A stretch of 64,000 nt of DNA from Parvibaculaceae bacterium (GCA_028283765.1 JAPWJY010000008.1:310001-374000), one strand, 5' to 3'. Counted from the first letter of the stretch, positions 17,887 to 27,091 are shown. Numbers and translations: made by a program. Notes: generated from the letters alone by a model not told the origin.

Positions 17887-18828
17887 TCAGAGGCCGATTT
17901 TGCCGAGTTCGCTTTCCAGCTCCGGCACGGCCGTGAACAGGTCCGCGACGAGGCCGTAGTCGGCCACCTGGAAGATCGGGGCTTCCTCGTCCTTGTTGAT
18001 CGCGACGATCACCTTGGAGTCCTTCATGCCCGCCAGATGCTGGATGGCGCCGGAGATGCCGACCGCGATATAGAGGTTCGGGGCGACGACCTTGCCGGTC
18101 TGGCCAACCTGATAATCGTTGGGCACGAAACCCGCATCGACCGCGGCGCGGGAAGCGCCGACCGCCGCGCCGAGCTTGTCCGCGACCTTTTCCAGCATGT
18201 GGAAATTGTCGCCCGACTGCATGCCCCGGCCACCGGAGACGATGATCTTGGCGGAGGTCAGTTCCGGCCGGTCCGACTTCGTCAGCTTCTCGTCAACCCA
18301 TTCGGAAATGCCGGGGTTGGCGACAGCCGCGATCTTTTCGATGGCGGCCGAGCCGCCCGCAGGCGCCGACGGGAAGGCGGTGGTGCGAACCGTGATGACC
18401 TTCCTGGCATCGACCGATTTCACGGTCTGGATCGCGTTGCCCGCATAGATCGGACGCTCGAACGTGTCCGCGCCATGAACGTCGGTGATTTCCGAGATCT
18501 GCTGCACGTCGAGGAGGGCGGCCACGCGCGGCATGAAGTTCTTGCCGATGGTGGTGGCGGGCGACAGGATCGCGTCATAGGAACCGGCGAGGCTGACGAC
18601 CAGAGCCGCCAGCGGCTCGGCGACCGCATGGGCGTATTCCGCGTCGTCGGCGACCAGAACCTTGGTCACGCCGGTGAGCTTCGAGGCCGCTTCGGCGGCA
18701 CCGCCCACGTTCTGGCCGATCACGAGCACATGCACGTCGCCGCCGATCTTCGTGGCGGCGGTCACGGTCTTGGCCGTGGCATCGTTCAGCGAGTCGTTGT
18801 TATGTTCAGCGATTACGAGGGTTGTCAT
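17887..18828 (-). CDS. etfA: Electron transfer flavoprotein alpha subunit
   Basis: 313 residues. The C-terminal FAD domain shows the ETF-alpha signature [12 protein letters not shown] followed by [41 protein letters not shown]. EtfA binds FAD; with EtfB it carries electrons from acyl-CoA dehydrogenases to the membrane quinone through ETF-QO. Methylsuccinyl-CoA dehydrogenase in this window is a natural donor. The start overlaps the etfB stop (ATGA). Confidence 0.96.
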   Translation of the reverse strand: MTTLVIAEHNNDSLNDATAKTVTAATKIGGDVHVLVIGQNVGGAAEAASKLTGVTKVLVADDAEYAHAVAEPLAALVVSLAGSYDAILSPATTIGKNFMPRVAALLDVQQISEITDVHGADTFERPIYAGNAIQTVKSVDARKVITVRTTAFPSAPAGGSAAIEKIAAVANPGISEWVDEKLTKSDRPELTSAKIIVSGGRGMQSGDNFHMLEKVADKLGAAVGASRAAVDAGFVPNDYQVGQTGKVVAPNLYIAVGISGAIQHLAGMKDSKVIVAINKDEEAPIFQVADYGLVADLFTAVPELESELGKIGL

Positions 18829-19574
18829 CCGATCACTCCCGCTTCCTTGAGCTTCGACACAAGCTCGGCAACACTCTCGACCTTGATGCCGGCCTTGCGC
18901 TGCGGCGGCTCGGTCACCTTGAGCACCTGCAGGCGGGCCGAAAGCTCGACGCCGAAGTCGCCGGGCGCCTTCTCGTCGATCGGCTTCTTCTTCGCCTTCA
19001 TGATGTTCGGCAGCGAGGCATAGCGCGGCTCATTGAGACGCAGGTCCGTCGTGACGATGGCGGGAAGCTTCAGGTTGAGGGTCTGGAGACCGCCGTCGAC
19101 CTCGCGGGTGACGACAAGCTTGCCGTCGCCCACTTCCACCTTGGAGGCGAAGGTGCCTTGCGGCCAGCCGAGCAGGGCGGCGAGCATCTGACCCGTCTGG
19201 TTGCAGTCATCGTCGATGGCCTGCTTGCCCAGAATGACGATGTCGGGCTTTTCGGCCTCGACGACGCCCTTGAGGATCTTGGCAACATTGAGGGGTTCTA
19301 CGGTTTCGTCCGTCTTGACCAGAATGCCCCGGTCAGCGCCCATGGCAAGCGCGGTGCGGAGCGTTTCGCTCGCCCCGGCAGGCCCGATGGAGACGACGAC
19401 GACCTCGGTCGCCTTGCCGGCTTCCTTGAGACGGACGGCTTCTTCGACGCCGATTTCGTCGAAGGGATTCATGGACATCTTCACGTTGGCGAGTTCGACA
19501 CCCGTTTGATCCGATTTGACGCGGATCTTCACGTTGTAGTCGACAACCCGCTTCACGGGTACGAGCACTTTCAT
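18825..19574 (-). CDS. etfB: Electron transfer flavoprotein beta subunit
   Basis: 249 residues. N-terminal [18 protein letters not shown] and the AMP-binding [26 protein letters not shown] block are diagnostic of ETF-beta. It binds AMP structurally and docks with acyl-CoA dehydrogenases. Start is the ATG at 19574; an in-frame ATG nine bases upstream is less likely. Transcription probably begins about 190 nt upstream from the TTGACA/TAGGTT pair. Confidence 0.96.
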   Translation of the reverse strand: MKVLVPVKRVVDYNVKIRVKSDQTGVELANVKMSMNPFDEIGVEEAVRLKEAGKATEVVVVSIGPAGASETLRTALAMGADRGILVKTDETVEPLNVAKILKGVVEAEKPDIVILGKQAIDDDCNQTGQMLAALLGWPQGTFASKVEVGDGKLVVTREVDGGLQTLNLKLPAIVTTDLRLNEPRYASLPNIMKAKKKPIDEKAPGDFGVELSARLQVLKVTEPPQRKAGIKVESVAELVSKLKEAGVIG

Positions 19575-19634
19575 GCGGTGCACTCCTGCGTGTTGCCAAA
19601 CGGCGGCCTTGTTCCGCGGGGACCGCCACTCCGC

Positions 19635-19652
19635 CCCGGATGATCATCCGGG
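19635..19652. repeat. Perfect 18-bp palindrome in the etfB leader
   Basis: CCCGGATGATCATCCGGG is self-complementary over its full length. It lies about 60 nt upstream of the etfB start and inside the predicted transcript. It could be a dimeric regulator site or a short hairpin; the sequence does not decide. Confidence 0.6.
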
Positions 19653-19770
19653 AACGCCCCCTCGTGCGGATTCCCGCGTGACAGGCATGGGGAGGAACCC
19701 CTCGGCAAACCCATCATTCGGGAAGATCAGGCCGGCGTCATGTGAGTTAAAGCGACCGGTATGGTGCGGC

Positions 19771-19800
19771 AACCTAGTCGGCACCTGCGCCCCTTGTCAA
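19771..19800 (-). promoter_or_regulatory. Probable sigma-70 promoter of etfBA
   Basis: On the minus strand TTGACA (19800-19795), an 18-base spacer, then TAGGTT (19776-19771). The -35 box is perfect and the -10 box is a weaker match. Predicted start of transcription is near 19764, giving a leader of about 190 nt. Confidence 0.5.
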
Positions 19801-20328
19801 CGAATGCGAAAGGTTCTGCGGCCATTCGCAACAACCGGGGGATGCGGGCCGGTGAAAGCGCCGCAATCCCTTACAAATAAAGGGGATACAGGCCGCCTCC
19901 CTGATCGATTTCCCGGTCCCGCCGGCATGGCGGCGGACGCCGGCCGAACCCGATCCGGGCGGAGGCCGGGAGGGGCCGGGAAAGGGCGGGACAAGAAGGC
20001 CGGTTTGCCGCTGCCCACCGGGGGTATTCATGACCATGGTTCCGAAGGCGGGAATTCCGGGTGCATTCATGTTCAATTTTATTCGCCTGTGCCTCCCGTG
20101 GCATGTACTCGCCCATGCAGATGGATAAATACGATCCATAAACGGAACTTTTTATTATATTTTCAGGGAGATGATCTGCGCCATACTTGGCTGGCGGAAA
20201 TGCATGTCCGTGAGCTTCCTGTGAGTATTCCGCAGATCGCCGCCATGGGGATGGGGCATCTTTCGGAAAATCCGGTTTCAGCCCGGTCAATTCATGCCAT
20301 GCTTGCGCCCTCAACAAGGATCTCCTCC

Positions 20329-21342
20329 ATGCGCCTTATCTCCCTGACCGCCGCCCTGACAGCAGCCATGTCTTTTCTGCTCATATCGGGGGCAGGTCCG
20401 GCGCTTGCCTTCGATTGCGGCAAGGCCAGCGACAAGATCTCGAAGGCCATCTGTGCCGATCCGGCGGTCAGGACGGCCGACGGCGAAATGACGGCGGCAT
20501 ATGAGGCCCTGAAAAAGAGTCTGCCTCCCTCTCGCGCCGTTTTCCTGCGGGACCAGCAGCGGGCATGGCTGGAGACGCGCAACAACAATTGCACCGGCTG
20601 GGACAACAAGGCACCGGTCGACAATGCCTGCATGCTGGCCCAGACAAGGGCCCGGACCGCCGCGCTCAACCCCAGACCTGAGCTTGCGCTTCCCGGCGCG
20701 CCCGTTTTCGCCGCCGCCATCGACGGGCGGATCGACCCTTCCTTCAGGCTTTCCGCCACCCTGATCTATCCGCAGGTGCCTGAAGCCTCGACGCCCGGTC
20801 TCAAACGGCTCAACGCGGCCATCAGAAAGGCGGCGGAAGGGGACGGCCAGTGGCGCACGGTCAGCAAGAAGGACATGGGCGGCAGCGCGGCTGGCTACCA
20901 GTACATGCAGACCTACACGATCCCCTATGCCTCGCCGGACCTCGTTTCGGTCGCGCTTTCGATTTACGCCTTCACCGGCGGCGCGCATGGCATGTCGACG
21001 GTGCAGGGGGTCAATGTTCTGACGAAACTCGACCGGCCGCTGAAAGCGGGCGACATCGTCGCGCCGGAGAAGCTCAAGGAGGCGACAGCCTTCTGCCGCG
21101 GCGTGCTCGGGAAGATCAAAAGCAAATATGAGGACCCGGCGACGGACAGCTTCATGACCGACGACGCCATCGCCGCCAACATGAAAGAGGACGGCGACTG
21201 GATCATCGGGAAGGACGGGGCGACGGTTCATTACAACCCCTATGACATCGGGGCCTATGCGGAAGGAGCTTTCGACTGCCTGATTCCGTGGGCGGATCTC
21301 AAGGGTTTCGCGCCCGCACAATCGCCCCTGCCGTTTCCCTGA
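20329..21342 (+). CDS. Secreted LprI/DUF1311-DUF3298-type protein
   Basis: 337 residues from the ATG at 20329 (AAGGA eight bases upstream). A Sec signal peptide covers residues 1-26 (cleavage after ALA). Residues 27-85 resemble the LprI N-terminal domain: FDCGKASDKISKAICADP and LRDQQRAWLETRNNNC, with paired cysteines. The C-terminal part (YTIPYASPDLVSVALSIYAFTGGAHG, FDCLIPWADLKGF) resembles the DUF3298/RsiV fold seen in lysozyme-sensing or lysozyme-inhibiting proteins. It is probably periplasmic. Function not known; it interrupts the otherwise leftward etf-cobalamin gene run. Confidence 0.78.
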   Translation: MRLISLTAALTAAMSFLLISGAGPALAFDCGKASDKISKAICADPAVRTADGEMTAAYEALKKSLPPSRAVFLRDQQRAWLETRNNNCTGWDNKAPVDNACMLAQTRARTAALNPRPELALPGAPVFAAAIDGRIDPSFRLSATLIYPQVPEASTPGLKRLNAAIRKAAEGDGQWRTVSKKDMGGSAAGYQYMQTYTIPYASPDLVSVALSIYAFTGGAHGMSTVQGVNVLTKLDRPLKAGDIVAPEKLKEATAFCRGVLGKIKSKYEDPATDSFMTDDAIAANMKEDGDWIIGKDGATVHYNPYDIGAYAEGAFDCLIPWADLKGFAPAQSPLPFP

Positions 21343-21373
21343 ACCGGTCTCTGAGCGGGCTTTTTGCCGGGCT

Positions 21374-21955
21374 TCAGCGGTTCGCGCCCGGCACCCACAG
21401 AATATCCCCCGAGGCCCGGGCATTGAGATAGCGGGAGGCCACGAACAGGAAATCGGAAAGCCGGTTCATATATTTGATCGCCGGGCCGCTGACGATTTCG
21501 CCCTCGACCTGCGAGAGTTCGACGATCAGCCGTTCCGCCCGGCGGCAGACCGTGCGGGCGAGATGGAGATGGGCCGCGCCCGGCGTACCCCCCGGCAGGA
21601 TGAAGGAGCGCAGCGGCGCCAGTTCCTTGTTGAAGCGGTCGATTTCCCGCTCCATGTTGTCGACCTGCGCCTGAATGATGCGCAGCGGCTCATATTCCAG
21701 CTTTTCGCCTGTGTCCGGGGTTGCGAGATCGGCCCCCAGATCGAACAGATCATTCTGGATGCGGCCGAGCACGGCATCGAGATCCGGCGCTTCCGCGAGC
21801 GTATGGAGCCGGGCAAGGCCGATGGCGGCGTTGGTTTCGTCCACTGTGCCATAGCTCGACACCCGGACATGGTGCTTGACGAGCCGCCCGCCGGTGGCGA
21901 GCGCCGTTGTCCCGTCATCGCCAGTTCGCGTGTAAATGCGGTTGAGCGTAACCAT
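21374..21955 (-). CDS. Cob(I)yrinic acid a,c-diamide/cob(I)alamin adenosyltransferase, PduO type
   Basis: 193 residues. The N-terminus RIYTRTGDDGTTALATGGR is the ATP-binding loop of PduO/MMAB adenosyltransferases, VDETNAAIGLA follows, and the C-terminal RRAERLIVELSQ and MNRLSDFLFVASRYLN are the helices lining the cobalamin site. It converts cob(I)alamin and ATP to adenosylcobalamin, the cofactor of the ethylmalonyl-CoA mutase encoded at 27368. GGGAGGCGGAG precedes the start. Confidence 0.93.
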   Translation of the reverse strand: MVTLNRIYTRTGDDGTTALATGGRLVKHHVRVSSYGTVDETNAAIGLARLHTLAEAPDLDAVLGRIQNDLFDLGADLATPDTGEKLEYEPLRIIQAQVDNMEREIDRFNKELAPLRSFILPGGTPGAAHLHLARTVCRRAERLIVELSQVEGEIVSGPAIKYMNRLSDFLFVASRYLNARASGDILWVPGANR

Positions 21956-21987
21956 CTCCGCCTCCCGGAAAGTTCAGTCGATGCAGG

Positions 21988-22659
21988 CTAGACGTCCGCA
22001 GGGGCGTCCAGCTTCTTCTTTTTTGACTTCTTCTTGAGTTTCTTGAGCTTTTTATGCTCATCCTGCTCCCGGAGTCTGGCGACGTTGTTCTCCGTTTCGG
22101 TCAGGAATTCGCATCCCGCCCTCAGCAGACGCTCCGACACGGGGATGCTGTTGACGGCGCGGGCAAGGGTCATGGCGCCCACGCACAGGGAAATGACGGC
22201 GAGCGCCCGGTCGCCCGCACCCTGGTCGATGCCCGTGCCGATGAGGGCGCTCAGGGCCTGCGCCGTCCCGGCCAGTTGCGCCTCGATCGCCTTGCGCTGA
22301 TCCTCAGGGCCGATCGCAACTTCCTGGCCGACGGTGGCGAAGAAACAGCCGTTCTCGCGATGGTCGCGGTGCTCGCGGGTGAGATAGGCGCGCGCGGCCG
22401 CGCCGAGCCGTTCCGCCTCGGGCTTTTCACCCGCCTGCGACAGCCAGCTTTCATAAAACCCCGCCGCCGTGCCGATGGCCTCGGTGACCAGCGCGTCCTT
22501 GTTCCTGAAGTGAGCGTAAAAGCCGCCGTGGGTGAGGCCCGCGTCGGCCATCACATCGGCTACCCCCATGTCGCGGATGCCCTGGAGACGGATGCGCCGG
22601 GCAGCCGCCGCCACAATGGCTCCATGCGAGCGCGCCTTCTGCTCGGTGCGCCTTGTCAT
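21988..22659 (-). CDS. TetR/AcrR family transcriptional regulator
   Basis: 223 residues. The helix-turn-helix region (IVAAAARRIRLQGIRDMGVADVMADAGLTHGGFYAHFRNKDALV, residues 16-59) is typical of the TetR subgroup containing FYAHF. The C-terminus is a lysine-rich tail of about 20 residues (KKLKKLKKKSKKKKL), unusual for the family and perhaps aiding non-specific DNA binding. It sits between the HIG1-like gene and the adenosyltransferase, a place where related genomes have no regulator as far as I recall. Confidence 0.86.
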   Translation of the reverse strand: MTRRTEQKARSHGAIVAAAARRIRLQGIRDMGVADVMADAGLTHGGFYAHFRNKDALVTEAIGTAAGFYESWLSQAGEKPEAERLGAAARAYLTREHRDHRENGCFFATVGQEVAIGPEDQRKAIEAQLAGTAQALSALIGTGIDQGAGDRALAVISLCVGAMTLARAVNSIPVSERLLRAGCEFLTETENNVARLREQDEHKKLKKLKKKSKKKKLDAPADV

Positions 22660-22737
22660 CAATCCTGCCCTCTAAAACCTCTCATGAAAGGACATAATGG
22701 CAGCCCCGGTTCCATCCGTCTCGCCTAAACCGGCGTT

Positions 22738-22929
22738 TCAACGGCTGGTCAGATAAAGGCCGAGCATCAGGATGATGATGGCGACGAACTGGAGCAGGAC
22801 CCGCAGGCGCATCAGTTTCTGGGAACGGTTGGAGGAGCCGCCCCGCATCATGTTGACGAGGCCAGCCACCAGCACCGCGACAACGGCGAAAATGGCGATG
22901 GGGCCGAGATATTGTACGAAACCCGTCAT
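22738..22929 (-). CDS. HIG1-like twin-transmembrane protein
   Basis: 63 residues with two membrane helices (about 9-27 and 43-60) joined by a basic loop, RGGSSNRSQKLMRLRVLLQ. This matches the small HIG1-domain proteins of alphaproteobacteria, relatives of mitochondrial respiratory supercomplex factors. The position upstream of the adenosyltransferase and etfBA is the classical one, here with a TetR gene in between. The longer frame to 23016 lacks a ribosome-binding site. Confidence 0.8.
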   Translation of the reverse strand: MTGFVQYLGPIAIFAVVAVLVAGLVNMMRGGSSNRSQKLMRLRVLLQFVAIIILMLGLYLTSR

Positions 22930-23052
22930 TCTTCTGTTCTTTCCGAGTATCCAGATTTCCGGCAGGCCGCACGGCGTGCGGCGGTTCTGCCGACACCCTA
23001 GCTCATCATGGACCAAAATGCAGACGACAGGGAGACGCAGAGCGCCGGGCCG

Positions 23053-23691
23053 TCAGCCCTCGCGGTCGAACTCGGCCTGAATCGCGACATGCACCTCGTT
23101 GCCGACCGCCGGATACCAGCTGCCCAGATGGAAATCGGCCCGGCTGAACGTGCCCTGCGCGGAAAAGCCAAGGGTTTCCTTGCCGGTCAGCGGATTGGGC
23201 GATGCGCCGTTGAAGGTGACGTTGAGGCTGACCGGATGTGTCTGGCCGCGGATGGTGAGATCGCCGGTCATGACGCCCTGATTGGGGCCGGTCCGCTCCA
23301 GCTTCGTGCTTTTGAAGCTGATTCTGGGATAGGCGCCGGCATCGAACATGTCCGTGCCCTTGACCATGACGTCGAGCGCGGGAACCTTGGTGTCGACGCT
23401 CGCCGCCTCGATCTCCACCTCGATACGGCTGGCGGCCGGGTCCTTGCTCACGAAATCGAGGGTGGCGCTCGCCTTGTCGAAGCGGCTGACGAAGCGCGAA
23501 TAGCCCAGATGATCGACGTCGAAGAGAATGCTCCAGTGATCGGCGTCGAGCTTGTAGCGGCCGTCCGGCGCATTGACCGGATCATTGTCGACGCTGTGGG
23601 TCAGCACATCGACGGCGGTGCAGCCGGGGAGCGCCGCCACCGCCGCAAGGACGATCATCAGGACCGCAAGCCCGGCGAAACGGGCGATCAT
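23053..23691 (-). CDS. YceI family lipoprotein
   Basis: 212 residues from the ATG at 23691. The N-terminus has a lipoprotein signal ending LAALPGC, so the mature protein begins at the acylated cysteine near residue 25. The rest is a YceI lipocalin-like barrel: YKLDADHWSILFDVDHLGYSRFVSRFD, MTGDLTIRGQTHPVSLNVTFNG and SRADFHLG. YceI proteins bind isoprenoid-type lipids in the periplasm. The start lies one base after the mcd stop (TGACATG), so its translation is coupled to methylsuccinyl-CoA dehydrogenase. Confidence 0.88.
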   Translation of the reverse strand: MIARFAGLAVLMIVLAAVAALPGCTAVDVLTHSVDNDPVNAPDGRYKLDADHWSILFDVDHLGYSRFVSRFDKASATLDFVSKDPAASRIEVEIEAASVDTKVPALDVMVKGTDMFDAGAYPRISFKSTKLERTGPNQGVMTGDLTIRGQTHPVSLNVTFNGASPNPLTGKETLGFSAQGTFSRADFHLGSWYPAVGNEVHVAIQAEFDREG

Positions 23692-23692
23692 G

Positions 23693-25369
23693 TCAGTTGC
23701 CACCTTCCAGCAGACGGCGCGCGATGACCTGCGCCTGAATTTCAGCCGCGCCCTCGAAGATATTGAGAATGCGCGCGTCGCAGAGTACACGGCTGACCGG
23801 ATATTCGAGCGCGAAACCGTTGCCGCCATGGATCTGGAGCGCATTGTCGGCGGCGGCCCAGGCCACGCGCGCGGCCAGCAGCTTGGCCATGCCCGCCTCC
23901 AGATCGCATCGCCGGCCTGAATCCTTTTCGCGCGCGGCGAAATAGGTGATCTGGCGCGCCACCATGATCTCGACCGCCATCATCACCAGCTTGCCGAAGA
24001 CGCGCGGGAACGAATAGATCGGCTTGCCGAACTGGACGCGCTCCTGCGCATATTTGAGCCCAAGCTCGAACGCGCACTGGGCCACGCCCACGGCGCGCGC
24101 GGCTGTCTGGATGCGGGCGCTCTCGAAGGTCTGCATCAGTTGCTTGAAGCCCTGGCCTTCCTCGCCGCCGAGCAGGTTTTCAGCCTTCACTTCAAAATCG
24201 TCGAAGCCAATCTCGAATTCCTTCATGCCGCGATAGCCGAGCACCTCGATCTCGCCGCCGGTCATGCCCTGCGCCGGAAAAGGCTCGGCATCGTCGCCGC
24301 GCGGCTTTTCGGCCAGCAGCATGGAAAGGCCCTTGTAGCCCGGCGCATCCGAGGTGCGGCAGAGGAGGGTCATCACATCGGCCCGCGCCGCATGGGTGAT
24401 CCATGTCTTGTTGCCAGTGATCTTGTAGACGTCGCCCTGCCTGCGGCCGCGCGTGCGCAGCGAGGCGAGGTCGGAGCCCGTGTTGGGCTCGGTGAAAACG
24501 GCGGTCGGCAGCTTTTCGCCCGAGGCGATCTTGGGCAGCCAGCTCTGCTTCTGCTCTTCGGTGCCGCCGCCCAGAATGAGTTCGGCGGCGATTTCCGAGC
24601 GGGTGCCGAGCGAGCCGACGCCGATGTAGCCGCGCGACAGTTCCTCGGAGACCACGCACATGGATTCCTTGCCGAGGCCAAGCCCGCCATATTCCTCCGG
24701 GATGGTGAGCCCGAAGACGCCAAGCTCCGCCATCTGCCCCAGCACGTCGAGCGGAATGTAATCGTCCTTCAGGTGCCATTCATGGGCGAAGGGCACGACC
24801 TTGTCGTCGGCGAAACGGCGCATCTGCTCGCGGATCGCCTGGTAGGTGTCCTCAAGACCGGTATCGCCGAAGGTCGCGCCGTTATAATCGTTGATGAGTT
24901 CGCCAAGGCGCGCGCGCACCGGTGCCGTGTTGCCCGCGCGGATCAGTTTGTTGACGGAGGACGTGAAGTAGGCGCTCACATCCACTTCCGTCAGACCCAG
25001 ATCCTGCGGGCGCACGATCTCGCCCTGGCTCATGGGAATGCCGCCCGCGATCTGCCAGAGATATTCGCCGAACGCCGCCTGCACGATCAGCTTCTCGATC
25101 TCGCCGAAACGGCCTTCCGTCTTCATGCGCGCGGCATAGGCAACCAGTTGCTTCAGCGCCTCGACATAGGTGGCGAGCCAGGCAAGCCCGTGGGCCGCGA
25201 ACTGCTCGCGCTCGATCGCCGCCGCCGACACCTTGCCGTCGACACTCACTTTTTCCCGGACGGTGAGCTTGGCCCGGGCCAGCAGCGTTTCCGCCGAAGC
25301 AAGAGCATCCTGCGCCAGCGGCACGAGATCGTCGGGAATGAGCGGGGCATCTGTGGCGGCAAGGCTCAT
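23693..25369 (-). CDS. mcd: (2S)-methylsuccinyl-CoA dehydrogenase
   Basis: 558 residues, much longer than ordinary acyl-CoA dehydrogenases because of an N-terminal extension of roughly 160 residues, the feature that marks Mcd. The dehydrogenase core follows: IPEEYGGLGLG, FTEPNTGSDLASLRT for FAD, NKTWITHA, QIHGGNGF, and catalytic Glu539 in LNIFEGAAEIQ. It oxidises methylsuccinyl-CoA to mesaconyl-CoA in the ethylmalonyl-CoA pathway and donates electrons to ETF, whose genes lie 4 kb away. It follows ccr on the same strand after a 98-base gap with a hairpin. Confidence 0.92.
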   Translation of the reverse strand: MSLAATDAPLIPDDLVPLAQDALASAETLLARAKLTVREKVSVDGKVSAAAIEREQFAAHGLAWLATYVEALKQLVAYAARMKTEGRFGEIEKLIVQAAFGEYLWQIAGGIPMSQGEIVRPQDLGLTEVDVSAYFTSSVNKLIRAGNTAPVRARLGELINDYNGATFGDTGLEDTYQAIREQMRRFADDKVVPFAHEWHLKDDYIPLDVLGQMAELGVFGLTIPEEYGGLGLGKESMCVVSEELSRGYIGVGSLGTRSEIAAELILGGGTEEQKQSWLPKIASGEKLPTAVFTEPNTGSDLASLRTRGRRQGDVYKITGNKTWITHAARADVMTLLCRTSDAPGYKGLSMLLAEKPRGDDAEPFPAQGMTGGEIEVLGYRGMKEFEIGFDDFEVKAENLLGGEEGQGFKQLMQTFESARIQTAARAVGVAQCAFELGLKYAQERVQFGKPIYSFPRVFGKLVMMAVEIMVARQITYFAAREKDSGRRCDLEAGMAKLLAARVAWAAADNALQIHGGNGFALEYPVSRVLCDARILNIFEGAAEIQAQVIARRLLEGGN

Positions 25370-25417
25370 GGCGTTATCCTTGGGATATTGTTCTTTTCAG
25401 GGTGAGCGGATCCATAT

Positions 25418-25450
25418 GCCGGATGCAGACGGGACTCATCTGCATCCGGC
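25418..25450 (-). repeat. Perfect 12-bp hairpin between ccr and mcd
   Basis: Arms GCCGGATGCAGA and TCTGCATCCGGC around a nine-base loop, 18 nt after the ccr stop and 50 nt before mcd. There is no T-tract on the minus strand, so it is more likely an attenuator or mRNA-stability element than a full terminator. Confidence 0.6.
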
Positions 25451-25467
25451 GTGTTGTATGCGGAATG

Positions 25468-26751
25468 TCAGTTGCCGTTACCAGCCTCGATCGCGTCCTC
25501 GAAGGTGCGGAGACCCGTGCGCTTGGCCGAAACCAGCACGGCCATGTTGCCGGGCAGATGCTGGTTCTTCCACATCTTGGTGTGCGCCTTGGGAATGTCG
25601 CTCCAGGGGAAGACTTCTGACATGCCGGGGTCGATGCGCCGCTCGATGACGAGCTGGTTCGCGGCCGCCGCCTGCTTGAGGTGAGCGAAATGCGAGCCCT
25701 GAATGCGCTTCTGGCGCATCCAGACGAAACGCGCGTCGAAGGTGAGGTTGAAGCCGCTGGTGCCTGCGCAGAACACGATCATGCCGCCGCGCTTGGCGAC
25801 CATGCAGGAAACCGGAAAGGTCTGTTCGCCGGGATGCTCGAAAACGATGTCGGGATCGATGCCCTTGCCCAGAATGTCCCAGATCGCCTTGCCGAACTTG
25901 CGCGCCTCTTTCATGAAATCGTTGAATTCGGCGGAATTGACCTTGGGCAACTGGCCCCAGCAATCGAAGTCCTTGCGGTTGATGACGCCCTTGGCGCCCA
26001 TCGACAGGACGAATTCGCGCTTGGATTCATCGGAAATGACGCCGATGGCATGTGCGCCCGCCGCCGCGCACAACTGCACGGCAAAGGAGCCAAGGCCGCC
26101 GGACGCGCCCCAGACCAGCACGTTCATGCCGGGCTCGACTGCATGGGGCAGATGGCCGAACAGCATGCGGTAGGCGGTGGCGAGCGTCAGCGTGTAGCAG
26201 GCGCTTTCCTCCCATGTCAGATGCCTGGGGCGCGGCATCAGCTGCTGGGCCTGCACGCGGCAGAACTGGGCGAACGAGCCGTCCGGCGTCTCATAGCCCC
26301 AGATGCGCTGGGAGGGCGACAGCATCGGATCGCCGCCGTTACATTCCTCGTCGTCGCCATCGTCCTGGTTACAGTGGATGACGACCTCGTCGCCGACCTT
26401 CCAGCGCTTCACCTTGGAGCCGACGGCATAGACGACGCCGGCGGCGTCCGACCCGGCGATGTGATAGTCGAGCTTGTGGACATTGAACACGGAAATGGGC
26501 TCGCCGAGCCCCGCCCAGACGCCGTTGTAATTGACGCCCGCCGCCATCACCAGCACCAGCACCTCATGGCTGTCGATGGTCCATGTGGGCACGACCTCAA
26601 GCTGCATGGCCTGCTCGGGCGGCCCATGGCGGTCCTTGCGGATCGTCCATGCGTACATTTTTTCCGGCACATGCCCGAGGGGCGGAATCTCGCCCACCTC
26701 GTACAAATCCTTGAGGGGGAGACTGGTCAAACCTGCTGCCGTCACACTCAT
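25468..26751 (-). CDS. ccr: Crotonyl-CoA carboxylase/reductase
   Basis: 427 residues of the medium-chain dehydrogenase/reductase superfamily. The opening LYEVGEIPPLGHVPEKMYAW and the block CNQDDGDDEECNGGDPMLSPSQRIWGYETPDGSFAQF are characteristic of Ccr and not of ordinary quinone reductases; VLVWGASGGLGSFAVQL is the NADPH site. It reduces and carboxylates crotonyl-CoA to (2S)-ethylmalonyl-CoA, the committed step of the ethylmalonyl-CoA pathway. Start at 26751 is supported by GGAGAAC three bases upstream; the frame to 26781 lacks one. Divergent from ecm. Confidence 0.96.
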   Translation of the reverse strand: MSVTAAGLTSLPLKDLYEVGEIPPLGHVPEKMYAWTIRKDRHGPPEQAMQLEVVPTWTIDSHEVLVLVMAAGVNYNGVWAGLGEPISVFNVHKLDYHIAGSDAAGVVYAVGSKVKRWKVGDEVVIHCNQDDGDDEECNGGDPMLSPSQRIWGYETPDGSFAQFCRVQAQQLMPRPRHLTWEESACYTLTLATAYRMLFGHLPHAVEPGMNVLVWGASGGLGSFAVQLCAAAGAHAIGVISDESKREFVLSMGAKGVINRKDFDCWGQLPKVNSAEFNDFMKEARKFGKAIWDILGKGIDPDIVFEHPGEQTFPVSCMVAKRGGMIVFCAGTSGFNLTFDARFVWMRQKRIQGSHFAHLKQAAAANQLVIERRIDPGMSEVFPWSDIPKAHTKMWKNQHLPGNMAVLVSAKRTGLRTFEDAIEAGNGN

Positions 26752-26940
26752 TCTGTTCTCCGTCTGCGCCGGTTCACGCATTCACGCCATGTCTTGCCCA
26801 TCATGCCCCGCGCTGGCCACGTTCCGCGTCAAATCCCGCCATGGATCGCTCGCTGGCGGCGGCAGACCCTAAGGCAATGATCTTCCGCGGTGCAACATAA
26901 ACATTAGCAGCCTGAGCCCGCATGTCTTTTGAAAAATTGA

Positions 26941-26968
26941 TTGAAATAGATGCCATACTTGCTAGAGT
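26941..26968 (+). promoter_or_regulatory. Candidate ecm promoter
   Basis: TTGAAA, a 16-base spacer and TAGAGT match the sigma-70 consensus at nine of twelve positions. It lies in an AT-rich dip in the ccr-ecm gap and points toward ecm. Confidence 0.4.
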
Positions 26969-27062
26969 GAGGCTATACGTAGTTATTCTCCGTGTTGCCG
27001 TGCGGGTGATGCCCTGCCAGCGTAACCGGAGCCAGACTACAGGTCAGGATTCGCTGAATTCT

Positions 27063-27091
27063 ATTGTGGCCTGCGAGCGGCAGGACACAAT
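27063..27091 (+). repeat. Inverted repeat in the ecm leader
   Basis: Arms ATTGTG-G-CCTGC and GCAGG-A-CACAAT, 12 positions with one mismatch, around a GAGCG loop. It would fold as a stable hairpin in the leader RNA or act as a dimeric protein site. Confidence 0.55.

Larger units (their letters stand above)
19575..20328. other. Long intergenic region between etfB and a secreted protein gene
   Basis: 754 bases without a credible gene. It holds the etf leader with a perfect 18-bp palindrome at 19635-19652, the etf promoter at 19771-19800, a GC-rich stretch (about 19900-20000), and an AT-richer segment near 20130-20170 that may contain the promoter of the gene at 20329. Frames through it lack alphaproteobacterial codon bias. 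Confidence 0.5.
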
